A stretch of 64,000 nt of DNA from contig NZ_KE384027.1 of assembly GCF_000423505.1 (NCBI RefSeq), forward strand, positions 187,140 to 251,139. Direction: 5' to 3'. How positions within the stretch are numbered: position 1 is the stretch's first letter; each line of letters opens with the position of its first letter. The notes beneath the pieces were generated by a model, which was not told the DNA's origin, made no database searches, and was given only the letters and a program-made list of their open reading frames with translations. The DNA comes from Pseudoclavibacter soli DSM 23366 (lineage in GTDB: Bacteria > Actinomycetota > Actinomycetes > Actinomycetales > Microbacteriaceae). Positions 56,057 to 64,000 of the stretch are shown piece by piece. Both the position numbers and the translations under genes were made by a program.

Positions 56057-57655
56057 TCAGAGGGTGGCGGCAAACCGATCGGTCACGCAGACGGGCTCGT
56101 TGGCTGGTTTGGTCTGATCGGCGTCGTCACCCTTGCCCGTCGGGCTGACGCTGAACGCCTGCACGAGCGGCGTGCTCAGCCCGACCAGGCGCACATCGCA
56201 GATGAGCCAGCCGTGGCGTGCCGGCACCCGCCAGCGCAGACAGGCCGCAGTGGGGGCGTCGATCACACGATCGGCAAAGTCGGCGACGTCGGCCACCGTG
56301 CCACCCAGTGCAGCGGCAGCCGCATGGATGCGCTGGTCGCGTACCGCTGCCGGCGCATCGGTCAGCATGTTCGGCGCGTATACATCGGCCAAGTCGCTGA
56401 TGCTGGCCGTGCTGTCGGGAGAACCGGCCAAGGCCTGCACGATCTCGTCGAGGCGTCGCGCGGCGGAGAGGGTCTCTGGCCAAGGGCGAAGCTGCGCGGC
56501 CAACGCGCCGCGGCGACCGGCGGCGGAGGGCTGCGCCGGCTGCAGCACAAGCTCGTCGAGCAGTCGGTCGTGCACGTCGATGGCCACGCCCGCGGCGCTC
56601 ACGGCATCACTGTTGCCGAAGACCACCACACCCACACCAGAGTCGACGTGCCACCGCATATGCGAGGTGAACCCCGGCAGCCCGCCGGAGTGCTGCACGG
56701 TCAGGCCGAGCCGGCGATGGTGCTCGATGACCAGACCGTAGCCATAGCCCGCGGCGCTGAGCGGCCGTTGCGAGAGGCGCTCGTCGATGCCGGGGATGAC
56801 TGTGTGCACGCGTTGCATCTCACGTCGTGAGGCAGCCGAGAGCACGTCTTCGTGAGCAGGGTCGGCCGTGAACGCCGACCGCAGAAAGCCCGCCCAAGCG
56901 GCAATGTCATCGACGGTGCTGAACAGTGCTCCGATGCAGCCGAGCGCCCCACAGCCGACGAACGGTTCGGCAGCCCACGTAGCGCCCTCGTCGAAGGTGC
57001 GCCACCCCGTGGCGACATCGTGCTGGGGTGGGTCGTAGGTGGTCTGCGTCAGGCCCAACGGGTGCAGCACGCGCTCCGTGATCACCTGTTCCACCGGCAG
57101 GCCGGTGACTCGCTCGAGCGCCCGCCCCACCAGCGAAATGCCCAGATTCGAATACTGATAGGTAGTGTCGGGCGGCAGCGCCAGACGCAGGCCAGCGGCG
57201 AGAACCGCACTGATCTGCGCACGAGAGGCGCCGAGATGATTGTCACCCCAAGGGTTGTCTTCGGCCAGGCCGCCGCGATTCGACATCAGCATCTCGAGCG
57301 TGACGTGCGCCGGTTGCCCGGCATAGGTGGCCGACGCGAACTCGGGCACATATTCGGTGACCGGTGCGTGCATGTCGAGCAGGCCGGCGTCTCTGGCCTG
57401 GAGCGCGGCAGCGCCGAGAAAACTCTTTGACATTGAGGCGATGCGATAGACGGTGCCGCGTGCCGGGCGAGCCGCGTCGCGGCGCTGGTGACCGTGCCCG
57501 ACCCAGGTGACCACGCCATCCGCGTCGAAGACCGCCGCGGAGAATGACGGGGCCAGTTTGAGCGTGGCCGCGTCGAAACGATCAGCGAGCGCGCGCTGTG
57601 CGACCGAGGCCAGCAGCTGCCGGTCTGGCCGCAGTTGGTCGAGGTGCAGCGTCAT
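56057..57655 (-). CDS. Serine hydrolase, class C beta-lactamase / D-aminopeptidase family
   Basis: A 532-residue protein with no evident signal peptide. YRIASMSKSFLGAAAL near residue 94 holds the SxxK catalytic pair (SMSK). YQYSNLGISLVGRAL near 165 gives the Y-x-N motif, and VQHSGGLPGF near 320 the H-x-G motif in place of KTG. The C-terminal 150 residues form an extra domain. This family includes beta-lactamases, D-aminopeptidases and esterases. The operon context (dipeptidase, racemase, aminotransferase) favours a cytosolic peptidase or esterase acting on D-residues rather than antibiotic resistance. It is the last gene of a seven-gene operon and overlaps the amidotransferase gene by 4 bases. 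Confidence 0.85.
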   Translation of the reverse strand: MTLHLDQLRPDRQLLASVAQRALADRFDAATLKLAPSFSAAVFDADGVVTWVGHGHQRRDAARPARGTVYRIASMSKSFLGAAALQARDAGLLDMHAPVTEYVPEFASATYAGQPAHVTLEMLMSNRGGLAEDNPWGDNHLGASRAQISAVLAAGLRLALPPDTTYQYSNLGISLVGRALERVTGLPVEQVITERVLHPLGLTQTTYDPPQHDVATGWRTFDEGATWAAEPFVGCGALGCIGALFSTVDDIAAWAGFLRSAFTADPAHEDVLSAASRREMQRVHTVIPGIDERLSQRPLSAAGYGYGLVIEHHRRLGLTVQHSGGLPGFTSHMRWHVDSGVGVVVFGNSDAVSAAGVAIDVHDRLLDELVLQPAQPSAAGRRGALAAQLRPWPETLSAARRLDEIVQALAGSPDSTASISDLADVYAPNMLTDAPAAVRDQRIHAAAAALGGTVADVADFADRVIDAPTAACLRWRVPARHGWLICDVRLVGLSTPLVQAFSVSPTGKGDDADQTKPANEPVCVTDRFAATL

Positions 57656-58410
57656 CGCGTCTCACCTGCAGCATCACTGGCGGTCTGCGCAGCATACGCG
57701 TGCACCTCGGCCGCGAAGGCATCGGCCAGTGCGCGACTGGCCGTGGTGTTCTCGGCGTCGTGCTGCTCGGCCTCGGCGATCATGGCGGGCAGATCGAAGT
57801 TCTGCTCGGCGAGTGCGGCATCGTCCCAGGTGCGCAGGCGATCGGCGCTCACCTCGGGGTGAAACTGCACACCACGCACATGCTCGCCGATGCGGAACGC
57901 CTGGAACTCGCAGTCGGCGCTGGAAGCTAGCAGTGTGGCCGAGTCGCCCAGAGCGGTGATGCGGTCTTCGTGATTCTCGATCATCGGCGCTGAGGGCGCG
58001 AGTGCTGCGAACACTGCGTCGTCGGCACCCCGGTCGTTGGTCGTGATGCGGGTCATGCCGCGTTCGGGCACGCCCGTCTTGGCCTTGACCTCACCGCCTG
58101 AGACCAGAGCGAGCAGTTGGCCGCCCAAACAGATGCCCAGCGTGGGCAGGTCGCGATCGATCGCCTGCAGCGCGAGATCGCGCTCGCGTGCCAGCCAGGG
58201 CGCACGATCGTCTTCGTCGGGCATCAGCCCACCGCCGAGCATAATGAGCCCGGCGTACTCGTCGACGGAGGTCGGAAGCCCCTCGGCGCCGACGTGCTCG
58301 TCGATCGCGATGCCACGCGCCTCGAGCCACGGCCCCAGTCGGCGCAGGGAGCTCGAGAGGGAGTTGACGATCACCAGCACGTGGGGGGCGCGCTGCGCTG
58401 CAGAGGTCAT
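57652..58410 (-). CDS. Class I glutamine amidotransferase-like protein
   Basis: A 252-residue stand-alone GATase-like domain. LPTLGICLGGQLLALVSGG near residue 90 has the nucleophile cysteine in the GICLG elbow, and VRGVQFHPEVSADRL near 178 has the catalytic histidine and glutamate. Similar stand-alone proteins include gamma-glutamyl peptidases and GMP-synthase-like amidotransferases. No synthase partner is encoded next to it, so amide or gamma-glutamyl hydrolysis in this peptide-degrading operon is the better guess. Confidence 0.85.
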   Translation of the reverse strand: MTSAAQRAPHVLVIVNSLSSSLRRLGPWLEARGIAIDEHVGAEGLPTSVDEYAGLIMLGGGLMPDEDDRAPWLARERDLALQAIDRDLPTLGICLGGQLLALVSGGEVKAKTGVPERGMTRITTNDRGADDAVFAALAPSAPMIENHEDRITALGDSATLLASSADCEFQAFRIGEHVRGVQFHPEVSADRLRTWDDAALAEQNFDLPAMIAEAEQHDAENTTASRALADAFAAEVHAYAAQTASDAAGETR

Positions 58411-58448
58411 TGGAGAGCTCTTTCTTTTGAGGGATGAGTGTCGAGGAG

Positions 58449-59507
58449 TCAGTGGGTGCCAGCGAGAAACGAGCGATAGTTCGCATCGGAGGCGTCGAGC
58501 ACGCGCAGCACGTTCTCATGGGCGAGTTTGGCCAGATCGGCGTGCGACCAGCCACGCGACGCGAGCTCGTCGAGCAGTCGCGGATACCCCGAGACGTCGT
58601 CGAGCCCGGTGGGCATGCTGTCGGTGCCGTCGTAGTCGGCGCCGATGCCCACCGCGTCGACCCCGGCCACCTCGCGCACATGCTCGATATGATCGGCGAC
58701 GTCTGCGACCGTCACGATTGGGGCATCCCCCTGCTCACCAGCAAGCACCCAGTCGCGCCGCGCCTGGGTGATGAATGACGGCACAAACGCGACCATGTGC
58801 ACTCCGCCAGATGCGCCGATGCGGCGGATGATCTCATCGGGAACGTTGCGCGGATGGTCGCAGAGCGCTCTGGCTCCCGAGTGACTGACGATCACCGGCA
58901 GCGTCGACACGTCGAGCGCGTCGCGCATGGTGTCGTCGGAGACATGCGCCAGATCGACCAGCATGCCGATGCGGTTCATCTCGGCGACCACCTCGCGGCC
59001 GAAACTGCTCAGCCCGTCGCTGCGTGCAGCATCCGTGGCCGAGTCGGCCCATGCAATGGTTTTCGACCAAGTCAGGGTCATATACCGGGCGCCCAATCGG
59101 GCATAGGCCCGCAGCACGCCGAGCGATCCGTCGATCTGGTCGCCGCCTTCGATGCCGATGAGTGAGGCGATGCGCCCGGCGGCCATCGCGGCACGTGCCT
59201 CACGGGCGGTGCGTGCCAATTGCAGTGTCTGCGGGTAAGCATCGACCAGACGGTGCACGAAGTCGATCTGCTCGAGGGTGGCGGTGACCTGCTCGGCGCC
59301 GGTGAGCGCCGAGTCGACCCAGACCGACCAAAACTGCCCGCCAACGCCGCCGGCGCGCAGGCGCGGCAGATCGGTGTGCAGATCAGGCATTCCCGTGTCG
59401 AGGCCTGCGACGCGGTAGTCGTGCCGTTCGCGGCACGCCCAGGCGAGGTCATTGTGCCCGTCGATGACCGCGGGCAATGCGGTCGGCAAAGCTACCTCGA
59501 TGCTCAT
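58449..59507 (-). CDS. Membrane-dipeptidase family metallopeptidase (M19)
   Basis: A 352-residue zinc dipeptidase. [18 protein letters not shown] near residue 14 has the H-x-D zinc ligands. [20 protein letters not shown] near 115 has the bridging glutamate. [17 protein letters not shown] near 180 and [18 protein letters not shown] near 205 give the two other histidines and the family's RN motif. M19 enzymes hydrolyse dipeptides and accept D-residues at the second position. It is translationally coupled (4-base overlap) to the upstream aminotransferase. Confidence 0.93.
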   Translation of the reverse strand: MSIEVALPTALPAVIDGHNDLAWACRERHDYRVAGLDTGMPDLHTDLPRLRAGGVGGQFWSVWVDSALTGAEQVTATLEQIDFVHRLVDAYPQTLQLARTAREARAAMAAGRIASLIGIEGGDQIDGSLGVLRAYARLGARYMTLTWSKTIAWADSATDAARSDGLSSFGREVVAEMNRIGMLVDLAHVSDDTMRDALDVSTLPVIVSHSGARALCDHPRNVPDEIIRRIGASGGVHMVAFVPSFITQARRDWVLAGEQGDAPIVTVADVADHIEHVREVAGVDAVGIGADYDGTDSMPTGLDDVSGYPRLLDELASRGWSHADLAKLAHENVLRVLDASDANYRSFLAGTH

Positions 59508-60385
59508 TTCGTGCGGGCCAGAAGCGCAGTGTTCAGCGCATCGGAGATCTCGCGCGCGATCGGCACCGGCGCACCGTCGAGCTCACGAACGGGTGCGGCG
59601 CACCGCGTGCTGGAGAGCAGCCACAGACCGTCGGCGCCGACGAGTTCGTCAGCCCGGATCTGTCGGTACTCGACGGTGTGGCCTTGGGCCTCGAGAATGG
59701 TGAATGCGTCGGCCTGTGTGGTGCCGGCCAGGATGCCCTGGTCGAGTGCGGGAGTTGAGAAGCGACCGTCGCGCAGGAGAATCACGCTCGATGTGGGGCC
59801 CTCGAGCACAAACCCATCGCTGCTGACGAAGATCACGTCTTCGGCACCGCGACGAGCAGCCTCGCGCAGCACGGCCTTGTTCACGGCATAAGAGAGCGTC
59901 TTGGCACCCTGCAGCAGCCACGGCGACGTCTGCGCGACATCATGCCGATAGCCCCGGTCGAGCGTGACCACAGAGATGCCGTGCTCGCGCTCATGGTCGT
60001 GCTCGTCACCCTCGAATACGTAGACCCAGCCGACCGGCACTCCTGTGCCCTCGATGCCGCGGGTCATGATGAACTTTGCCGAGAGCATGTCAGCTGGCTC
60101 GTGAGCGGCCACGGCTGCGCGGATCGCCGCCGCCCACACCTCGAGTCGAGGCTGAGGCAGATCGAGCATTGCTGCGGAGTGGGCGAACCGAGTCAGGTGC
60201 GCGTCGAGCGCCATGATCGACCCGTGCTGCACGCCGGCGGTCTCGAAGATGCCGTCGCCGCGGGTCACGCTGAGGTCGAGCACGTTGATCTGCGCGGCCG
60301 TCGGATCGGCCTGGTGAAAGCGCTGCGCCGAGGGCTCGAGGCCCTCAGCGAGATCGTCGACGAAGAACAGAACTGGTGTTGACAT
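59504..60385 (-). CDS. Class IV PLP aminotransferase (D-amino acid transaminase-like)
   Basis: A 293-residue fold-type IV enzyme. [14 protein letters not shown] near residue 45 and [21 protein letters not shown] near 170 carry the PLP lysine. [15 protein letters not shown] near 200 and [12 protein letters not shown] near 225 bind the cofactor. ATG 60385 (MSTPVLFF) is favoured over an open frame seven codons longer. It is clearly related to the 39-40 kb aminotransferase but has its own operon. Placement between a racemase gene and a dipeptidase gene suggests a D-amino acid transaminase; branched-chain aminotransferase or aminodeoxychorismate lyase remain possible. Confidence 0.85.
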   Translation of the reverse strand: MSTPVLFFVDDLAEGLEPSAQRFHQADPTAAQINVLDLSVTRGDGIFETAGVQHGSIMALDAHLTRFAHSAAMLDLPQPRLEVWAAAIRAAVAAHEPADMLSAKFIMTRGIEGTGVPVGWVYVFEGDEHDHEREHGISVVTLDRGYRHDVAQTSPWLLQGAKTLSYAVNKAVLREAARRGAEDVIFVSSDGFVLEGPTSSVILLRDGRFSTPALDQGILAGTTQADAFTILEAQGHTVEYRQIRADELVGADGLWLLSSTRCAAPVRELDGAPVPIAREISDALNTALLARTK

Positions 60386-60425
60386 GGGGGGATGCCTCTT
60401 TCTCAAGTGAGATGGTCGTGGCGGG

Positions 60426-61547
60426 TCAGTCGTGCTGCGCGGTGTCGAGGTGGCGCAGCCGATTCTGGGCGACCCATTCGCGGTCGACCTCGTGCCCGAT
60501 GCCGGGTGCGTCAGGAACAGTGACGGTGCCTGCGTGGGCGGTCACCGGTGGCACGATGACATCGCGCGCGTAGTACTTGTCAGAACCCGAAACGTCAGAG
60601 GGGAGTGTGAAGCCGGGCAGCGACGAGATGGCGACATTGGCCGCGCGCCCCACGCCGAACTCGTGCATGCCGCCGCACCAAACGGGAATGTCGTGCGCGG
60701 TAGCCAGGTCATGTGCTGCCTTGGCGGTGGTGAGACCACCCATTCGCGAGACCTTGATGTTGAGGATGCGCCCGGCGTCGAGCGCGATCATGGTTTCGAG
60801 GTCGTCGAGCGAGACGACCGACTCGTCCAGACAGACGGGAGTGTCGAGCCGCTGCTGGAGGCGGGCATGCCCGGTGAAGTCGCGTGGGGTGAACGGCTGC
60901 TCGATCATGGTCAGTCGAGCCTCGTCGAGCTGCCGCAGGTAGGCGACGGTGTCTTCGTCGCTGGAGTATGCGCCGTTGGCGTCGACGTGCAGATCGATCT
61001 CTGGGTACGCGCTGCGCACGGCGCGCACCGGTTCGAGATCCCAGCCCGGGGCGATCTTCAGCTTGATGCGGTGGTAGCCGGCGCTCAGTTGCTTGGCGAC
61101 TTGGGCGAGCAACTCGTCAACGGTGGGTTCGATGCCGAGTGACACCCCGGCGCGCACTTCGTGACGTGAGCCTCCGAGGGTAGCGGCCAGGGGCATCCCT
61201 TCGCGCTGCGAGAACAGATCCCAGGCAGCACCGGCGAAGCCCGCTTTGGTGAATTCATGCCCGCGGATCTTGCCCCAGGTCGACTCCAACTCGGCCGGAG
61301 TGCTCCAGTGGGCTTCGAGCACCCGTGGCACCAAATAGCGCTGGGCGATGAGCCATGCGGTGTCGGTGGTCTCAGCGCAGTAATAGGGGTCGGCAGGCGA
61401 GGCGATCTCGCCCCAGCCCGAGCGGCCATCGTCGTCAGTGAGTTCGACCAGGATGTGATCGAGACTCGACTTTCGGTGAGAACTGGTCTGAAAGCTGTGC
61501 ACGAGAGGCAGGCGCACCTCATGCAGCTGCACGCGGGTGATCGTCAT
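60426..61547 (-). CDS. Enolase-superfamily racemase, N-succinylamino acid racemase / OSBS type
   Basis: A 373-residue protein with the muconate-lactonizing subgroup layout. RIKLKIAPGWD near residue 165 has the K-x-K pair. DLHVDANGAYS near 190, MIEQPF near 215 and CLDESVVS near 240 supply the metal ligands. NIKVSRMGGLTTAKA near 263 holds the second catalytic lysine. GGMHEFGVGRAANVA follows. The sequence matches the OSBS/NSAR family, where NSAR racemises N-succinyl amino acids and OSBS serves menaquinone synthesis. No other men gene is present, and a GNAT and an M20 peptidase are adjacent, so the racemase role is favoured. Overlaps the SIS gene by 4 bases. Confidence 0.87.
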   Translation of the reverse strand: MTITRVQLHEVRLPLVHSFQTSSHRKSSLDHILVELTDDDGRSGWGEIASPADPYYCAETTDTAWLIAQRYLVPRVLEAHWSTPAELESTWGKIRGHEFTKAGFAGAAWDLFSQREGMPLAATLGGSRHEVRAGVSLGIEPTVDELLAQVAKQLSAGYHRIKLKIAPGWDLEPVRAVRSAYPEIDLHVDANGAYSSDEDTVAYLRQLDEARLTMIEQPFTPRDFTGHARLQQRLDTPVCLDESVVSLDDLETMIALDAGRILNIKVSRMGGLTTAKAAHDLATAHDIPVWCGGMHEFGVGRAANVAISSLPGFTLPSDVSGSDKYYARDVIVPPVTAHAGTVTVPDAPGIGHEVDREWVAQNRLRHLDTAQHD

Positions 61548-62263
61548 CGCAGTGCCTCGACAGTCGTCTGCTGGTCGGTGGCTGGCACCGGTTCGGAATG
61601 GTAGAGCCCCAGGGTCTCGCTGATCTCATCTCGCAGTGCGAGTCGGCGGCGGGCCCCCTTCGCGCTTGAGGCGGTCAGTGCGCTCAGCACGTGGCAGATC
61701 GCGGCCACCGAGGTGGGCGAGTCGGCATATGACGCCGAACCGGTGTTGACGATGACCAGCGACGTGGCCAGCTGGGCCAGCGGAGCCTGTTCTGAGTCGG
61801 CGATGACGATCAGGCTGCCACCGGCCTCGGCGAACAGGCGCCCGAATCGCACCGTCTTCTCGCGGTAACGGCGCATGGTGAACAGCACGAGCACATCGCT
61901 GGCTCGCACATCGGTGAGCACGGTCAGCTCGCTCAGGGCATGACCGTCGACCACGAAGACGTTTGACAGCGTCGCCGACAGGTCGGCGCCGAGCAGTGCG
62001 GCGTAGGCAGACGATTTGCCCGCACCGACGATGTACCGTCGTCGAGCGCCGAGCAGCACCGCTGCCGCCGCCGGCAGTGCGCCCGACTCGGTGAGGTGCT
62101 CGAATGTGTTTGCCAGCGAGGCGACCTCGGTCTCCATCAGTCGGGCCTGCAGCACCTCGGCGCTCGCGTTCGCCTTCAGGCGTTCGCCGAAGCGCTCCTG
62201 CGGCGATGACAGGCTGCGATCGTGCAGGCGCTGCGCCTGCTCCTGAGCTGAGTCTCGTGTCAT
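61544..62263 (-). CDS. SIS-domain protein, MurR/RpiR-like but lacking the N-terminal HTH
   Basis: A 239-residue protein. From about residue 70 it has a phosphosugar isomerase (SIS) fold: RRYIVGAGKSSAYAALLGADL, VFVVDGHALSELTVL, DVLVLFTMRRYREKTVRF, GGSLIVIADSEQAPLAQLA and VNTGSASYADSPTSVAA. RpiR/MurR regulators carry this after a helix-turn-helix of about 75 residues. Here only a short charged helix region precedes it and no HTH is evident, so it may be an effector-binding protein or a shortened regulator. ATG 62263 has AAAGG nine bases upstream; ATG 62272, overlapping the GNAT stop, is the alternative. Confidence 0.75.
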   Translation of the reverse strand: MTRDSAQEQAQRLHDRSLSSPQERFGERLKANASAEVLQARLMETEVASLANTFEHLTESGALPAAAAVLLGARRRYIVGAGKSSAYAALLGADLSATLSNVFVVDGHALSELTVLTDVRASDVLVLFTMRRYREKTVRFGRLFAEAGGSLIVIADSEQAPLAQLATSLVIVNTGSASYADSPTSVAAICHVLSALTASSAKGARRRLALRDEISETLGLYHSEPVPATDQQTTVEALR

Positions 62264-62268
62264 CCTGC

Positions 62269-63054
62269 TCATCCTTTCACGGGTGCTGTGGCGGTCGACG
62301 AAGGAACCGCAAGATACGCAGATGTACGAGCATCGGCGCGCTGACAGCTCACGACGACAAACCCGTCGGCATAGAGGTCGCGCAGGGTGGAACGCAGATT
62401 GGCTCTCCCCCAGCTGATGGCCTCCGTCTCGTCTTCCCCGGCGACGAGACCTGCATCGATAGGAATCCAGCGTAGCGCCCCAGCCTCGATCGCTGTGCCC
62501 CAAGCGTTCTGATCGAAGTCACTCGGCGGGCGCATTTGACGGTATTCGGCGTACGGGTCGGCTTGCTCGTCGAGTGCCCACTCGACGAGCAGGCGATCGG
62601 TGCGCTCGCGGCCGTAGTAATCCTCGTGAAAGCGCACGCCCACACCGCCGAGCGAATTGAAGTTGAAATGCCCGTTGCGCGAGAGCATGGGGTCGAAGGT
62701 CCAACGCATCAGCTTGGCTCCCCAGCTCAGGGCAACTTGGCGCTGCTGCTCTTTGAGCATGCGGCCGATGCCCTGCCCCTGGTGCGTGGGGTCGACGACG
62801 GCGGCTTGAGAGTAATGAAACGATGTGGTGCCATCCGTACCGGGAAACCCGTAGGCGAAACCGATCAAGCGCCCCTCGGCAGAACGCACGCCCACGGCGG
62901 AACCGCCATTGTGCACGAGCGCGCTCAGCAGGTTGCTGTTGAGCGCCAGGCCTTTGTCTCCGTAGCGGAACACGCGATTGTACAGCTGGCTGGCCTCGAT
63001 GAACTCAGAGTATTCCGACAGCGTGCCACTCCAGAGTCGGGTGGGGGAGGTCAT
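62269..63054 (-). CDS. GNAT-family acyltransferase (COG3375-like, possible N-succinyltransferase)
   Basis: A 261-residue protein. The GNAT core lies at about residues 50-130 (GFAYGFPGTDGTTSFHYSQAA, VVDPTHQGQGIGRMLKEQQR), with the acyl-CoA loop Q-x-x-G-x-G. TFDPMLSRNGHFNFNSLGGVGVRFHEDYYG in two parts near 137-165 is characteristic of the COG3375 group. That group includes an enzyme shown in Geobacillus to N-succinylate D-amino acids next to an NSAR. The first gene of the seven-gene operon. ATG 63054 and ATG 63066 are both possible starts; neither has a clear ribosome binding site, and a TAGGAT upstream of them suggests leaderless expression. Confidence 0.78.
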   Translation of the reverse strand: MTSPTRLWSGTLSEYSEFIEASQLYNRVFRYGDKGLALNSNLLSALVHNGGSAVGVRSAEGRLIGFAYGFPGTDGTTSFHYSQAAVVDPTHQGQGIGRMLKEQQRQVALSWGAKLMRWTFDPMLSRNGHFNFNSLGGVGVRFHEDYYGRERTDRLLVEWALDEQADPYAEYRQMRPPSDFDQNAWGTAIEAGALRWIPIDAGLVAGEDETEAISWGRANLRSTLRDLYADGFVVVSCQRADARTSAYLAVPSSTATAPVKG

Positions 63055-63174
63055 ATTCACGCACATCAGTATACGTATCCTATGTTTCGTTTTTGTTAGC
63101 AATCTGACTGAATATGGCACTTATTTGCTGGCAGGGTAGGGTAACGATATGTGTCGCAAGAATGAGGAGGGCTC

Positions 63175-64000
63175 ATGATCGCCAGTGCCACCGCCCACAG
63201 CAGAGTCGAGCAGCGGCGAGATGAGGTGTTGCAACGGCTGAAGCAGCTGGTGCTCATTGAGTCGCCTTCGGGTGATGTCGCAGCCTCACGGCGCATCACT
63301 GATCTGCTGGCCGAGTGGTTTGCATCTGCCGGGGCTGACGTCGAGCGCGTCGAGTCGAGTGCGGGCGTGCACCTTGTTGTCGAGGTGCCAGGTGCTGGCG
63401 CGGGGGCACAGCAGCCCCCGTTGCTGCTCATCGGCCACTCCGACACGGTCTGGCCGCTTGGCACGCTCGACCATGACGTGCCGTGGAGTATCGACGGTGA
63501 CGTGGTGCGCGGCCCGGGGGTGTACGACATGAAAAGCGGCCTGGTCTGCATGCTCACGGCGCTCGAAGTGGTGCAGGGTGAAGACCACCGGCCGGTGCGC
63601 ATCGTGATCACCTGCGATGAAGAGGTGGGGTCGCCCACTTCGCAAGAGCTCATTCGACGCACGCTGACTGGTGTGGCTGGGGCGATCGGGTTCGAATCAC
63701 CGCACTCCGACGGTGCGTTGAAAGTGGGGCGCCGAGGCAGCACGCGGGTGCTGATCACGGTCACCGGACGTGCGGCGCATGCGGCGCTCGACCCTGGTCG
63801 TGGCATCAGCGCCATCGACGAGTTGGTCGATCAGCTGATCCGCGTGCGTGAGATCGTCGCCGAGGCGGGTCGATCAGTCGAGGTGCTGTGCAACACCGGG
63901 CAGATCAGCGGAGGCACGCGCGCCAACGTCGTCGCTGCTCACGCGCAGGTCGAGCTGGGGCTCAGATTTATCGACGGCGAGTCAGAGCGCGAGGTGCTCG
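63175..64000 (+). CDS. M20 family peptidase / deacylase (partial, continues beyond the window)
   Basis: The frame is open from ATG 63175, after a perfect AGGAGG, to the end of the window (275 codons). LLLIGHSDTVWPLGTL near residue 83 and GPGVYDMKSGLVCML near 113 carry the first zinc ligands and catalytic aspartate. ITCDEEVGSP near 145 has the catalytic glutamate pair, and GRRGSTRVLITVTGRAAHAA near 185 begins the dimerisation (lid) domain. It is closest to the carboxypeptidase G2-like branch. It is divergent from the GNAT/racemase operon with about 120 bases between starts. In the D-to-L pathway an M20 enzyme removes the N-succinyl group from the L-isomer, the role inferred here. Confidence 0.88.
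   Translation, partial: MIASATAHSRVEQRRDEVLQRLKQLVLIESPSGDVAASRRITDLLAEWFASAGADVERVESSAGVHLVVEVPGAGAGAQQPPLLLIGHSDTVWPLGTLDHDVPWSIDGDVVRGPGVYDMKSGLVCMLTALEVVQGEDHRPVRIVITCDEEVGSPTSQELIRRTLTGVAGAIGFESPHSDGALKVGRRGSTRVLITVTGRAAHAALDPGRGISAIDELVDQLIRVREIVAEAGRSVEVLCNTGQISGGTRANVVAAHAQVELGLRFIDGESEREVL

Noticed and set aside
62264-62503. An N-terminal extension of the SIS protein that could have supplied a DNA-binding domain
   Set aside because: The translated extension is Arg/Ser/Cys-rich, overlaps the GNAT coding sequence and shows no helix-turn-helix.

Overview
The window comes from a high-GC actinobacterium, most likely Micrococcales and probably Microbacteriaceae. This rests on the fused rmlCD gene, the DUF6541, DUF2510/TM2 and hemagglutinin-like families, leaderless starts behind TAGGAT-like -10 boxes, and the GC-rich codon use of the right half. 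It is not a species call. The left part (about 1-29.5 kb) is visibly lower in GC and less biased in codon use than the right part (about 30-64 kb), so the window joins a cell-surface polysaccharide island to a metabolic region.

Left region, 1-29.5 kb. It opens with the end of UDP-galactopyranose mutase (glf). Then come glycosyltransferases, an acyltransferase, a DUF6541 membrane protein, a polyprenol-type GT2 with DUF2304, and a flippase. A decayed multi-pass membrane protein gene (8.1-9.5 kb) follows, then a GT2 plus the dTDP-rhamnose genes rmlA, rmlB and fused rmlCD. Next are a secreted lysozyme-like/hemagglutinin-like protein with a lipoprotein, a 1169-residue GT2-GT4-pyruvyltransferase-like fusion, and another GT2. 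Four consecutive secreted proteins with three S-layer homology (SLH) repeats each follow (21.7-27.3 kb). The region ends with a TagGH/Wzm-Wzt-type ABC exporter whose cytosolic ATPase itself carries C-terminal SLH-like repeats. SLH domains classically bind pyruvylated cell-wall polysaccharide. The layout therefore suggests one system: make a rhamnose/galactose-containing glycan, cap it (pyruvyltransferase-like domain), read the cap in the cytosol with an SLH-like module on the export ATPase, and use the same cap outside to hold SLH proteins. This is the most interesting content of the window.

Right region, 30-64 kb. A PIN-domain protein is followed by an IclR-regulated ketone-body/short-chain fatty acid operon (CoA transferase A/B, thiolase, AtoE-like transporter). 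Then come aquaporin Z, a DUF2510-TM2-Ltp-repeat membrane protein, an NAD(P)-binding protein, a class IV aminotransferase with a D-2-hydroxyacid dehydrogenase, a protein tyrosine phosphatase and a sarcosine-oxidase-like flavoenzyme. Between 43.7 and 54.5 kb lies a divergent catabolic cluster: a MocR-type regulator whose usual PLP lysine is arginine, a double AhpD/CMD-domain protein, a branched-chain-amino-acid-type ABC importer with LivH and LivM fused, a flavin monooxygenase and a second FAD protein. The end (54.7-64 kb) holds a bleomycin-hydrolase-type peptidase. Next to it is a seven-gene operon (GNAT, SIS protein, enolase-superfamily racemase, class IV aminotransferase, M19 dipeptidase, glutamine amidotransferase, beta-lactamase-type hydrolase) diverging from an M20 peptidase. 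GNAT, racemase and M20 together match the known route that converts D- to L-amino acids through N-succinyl intermediates, here next to peptidases suited to D-containing peptides.

No rRNA, tRNA, CRISPR array or complete insertion sequence was recognised.
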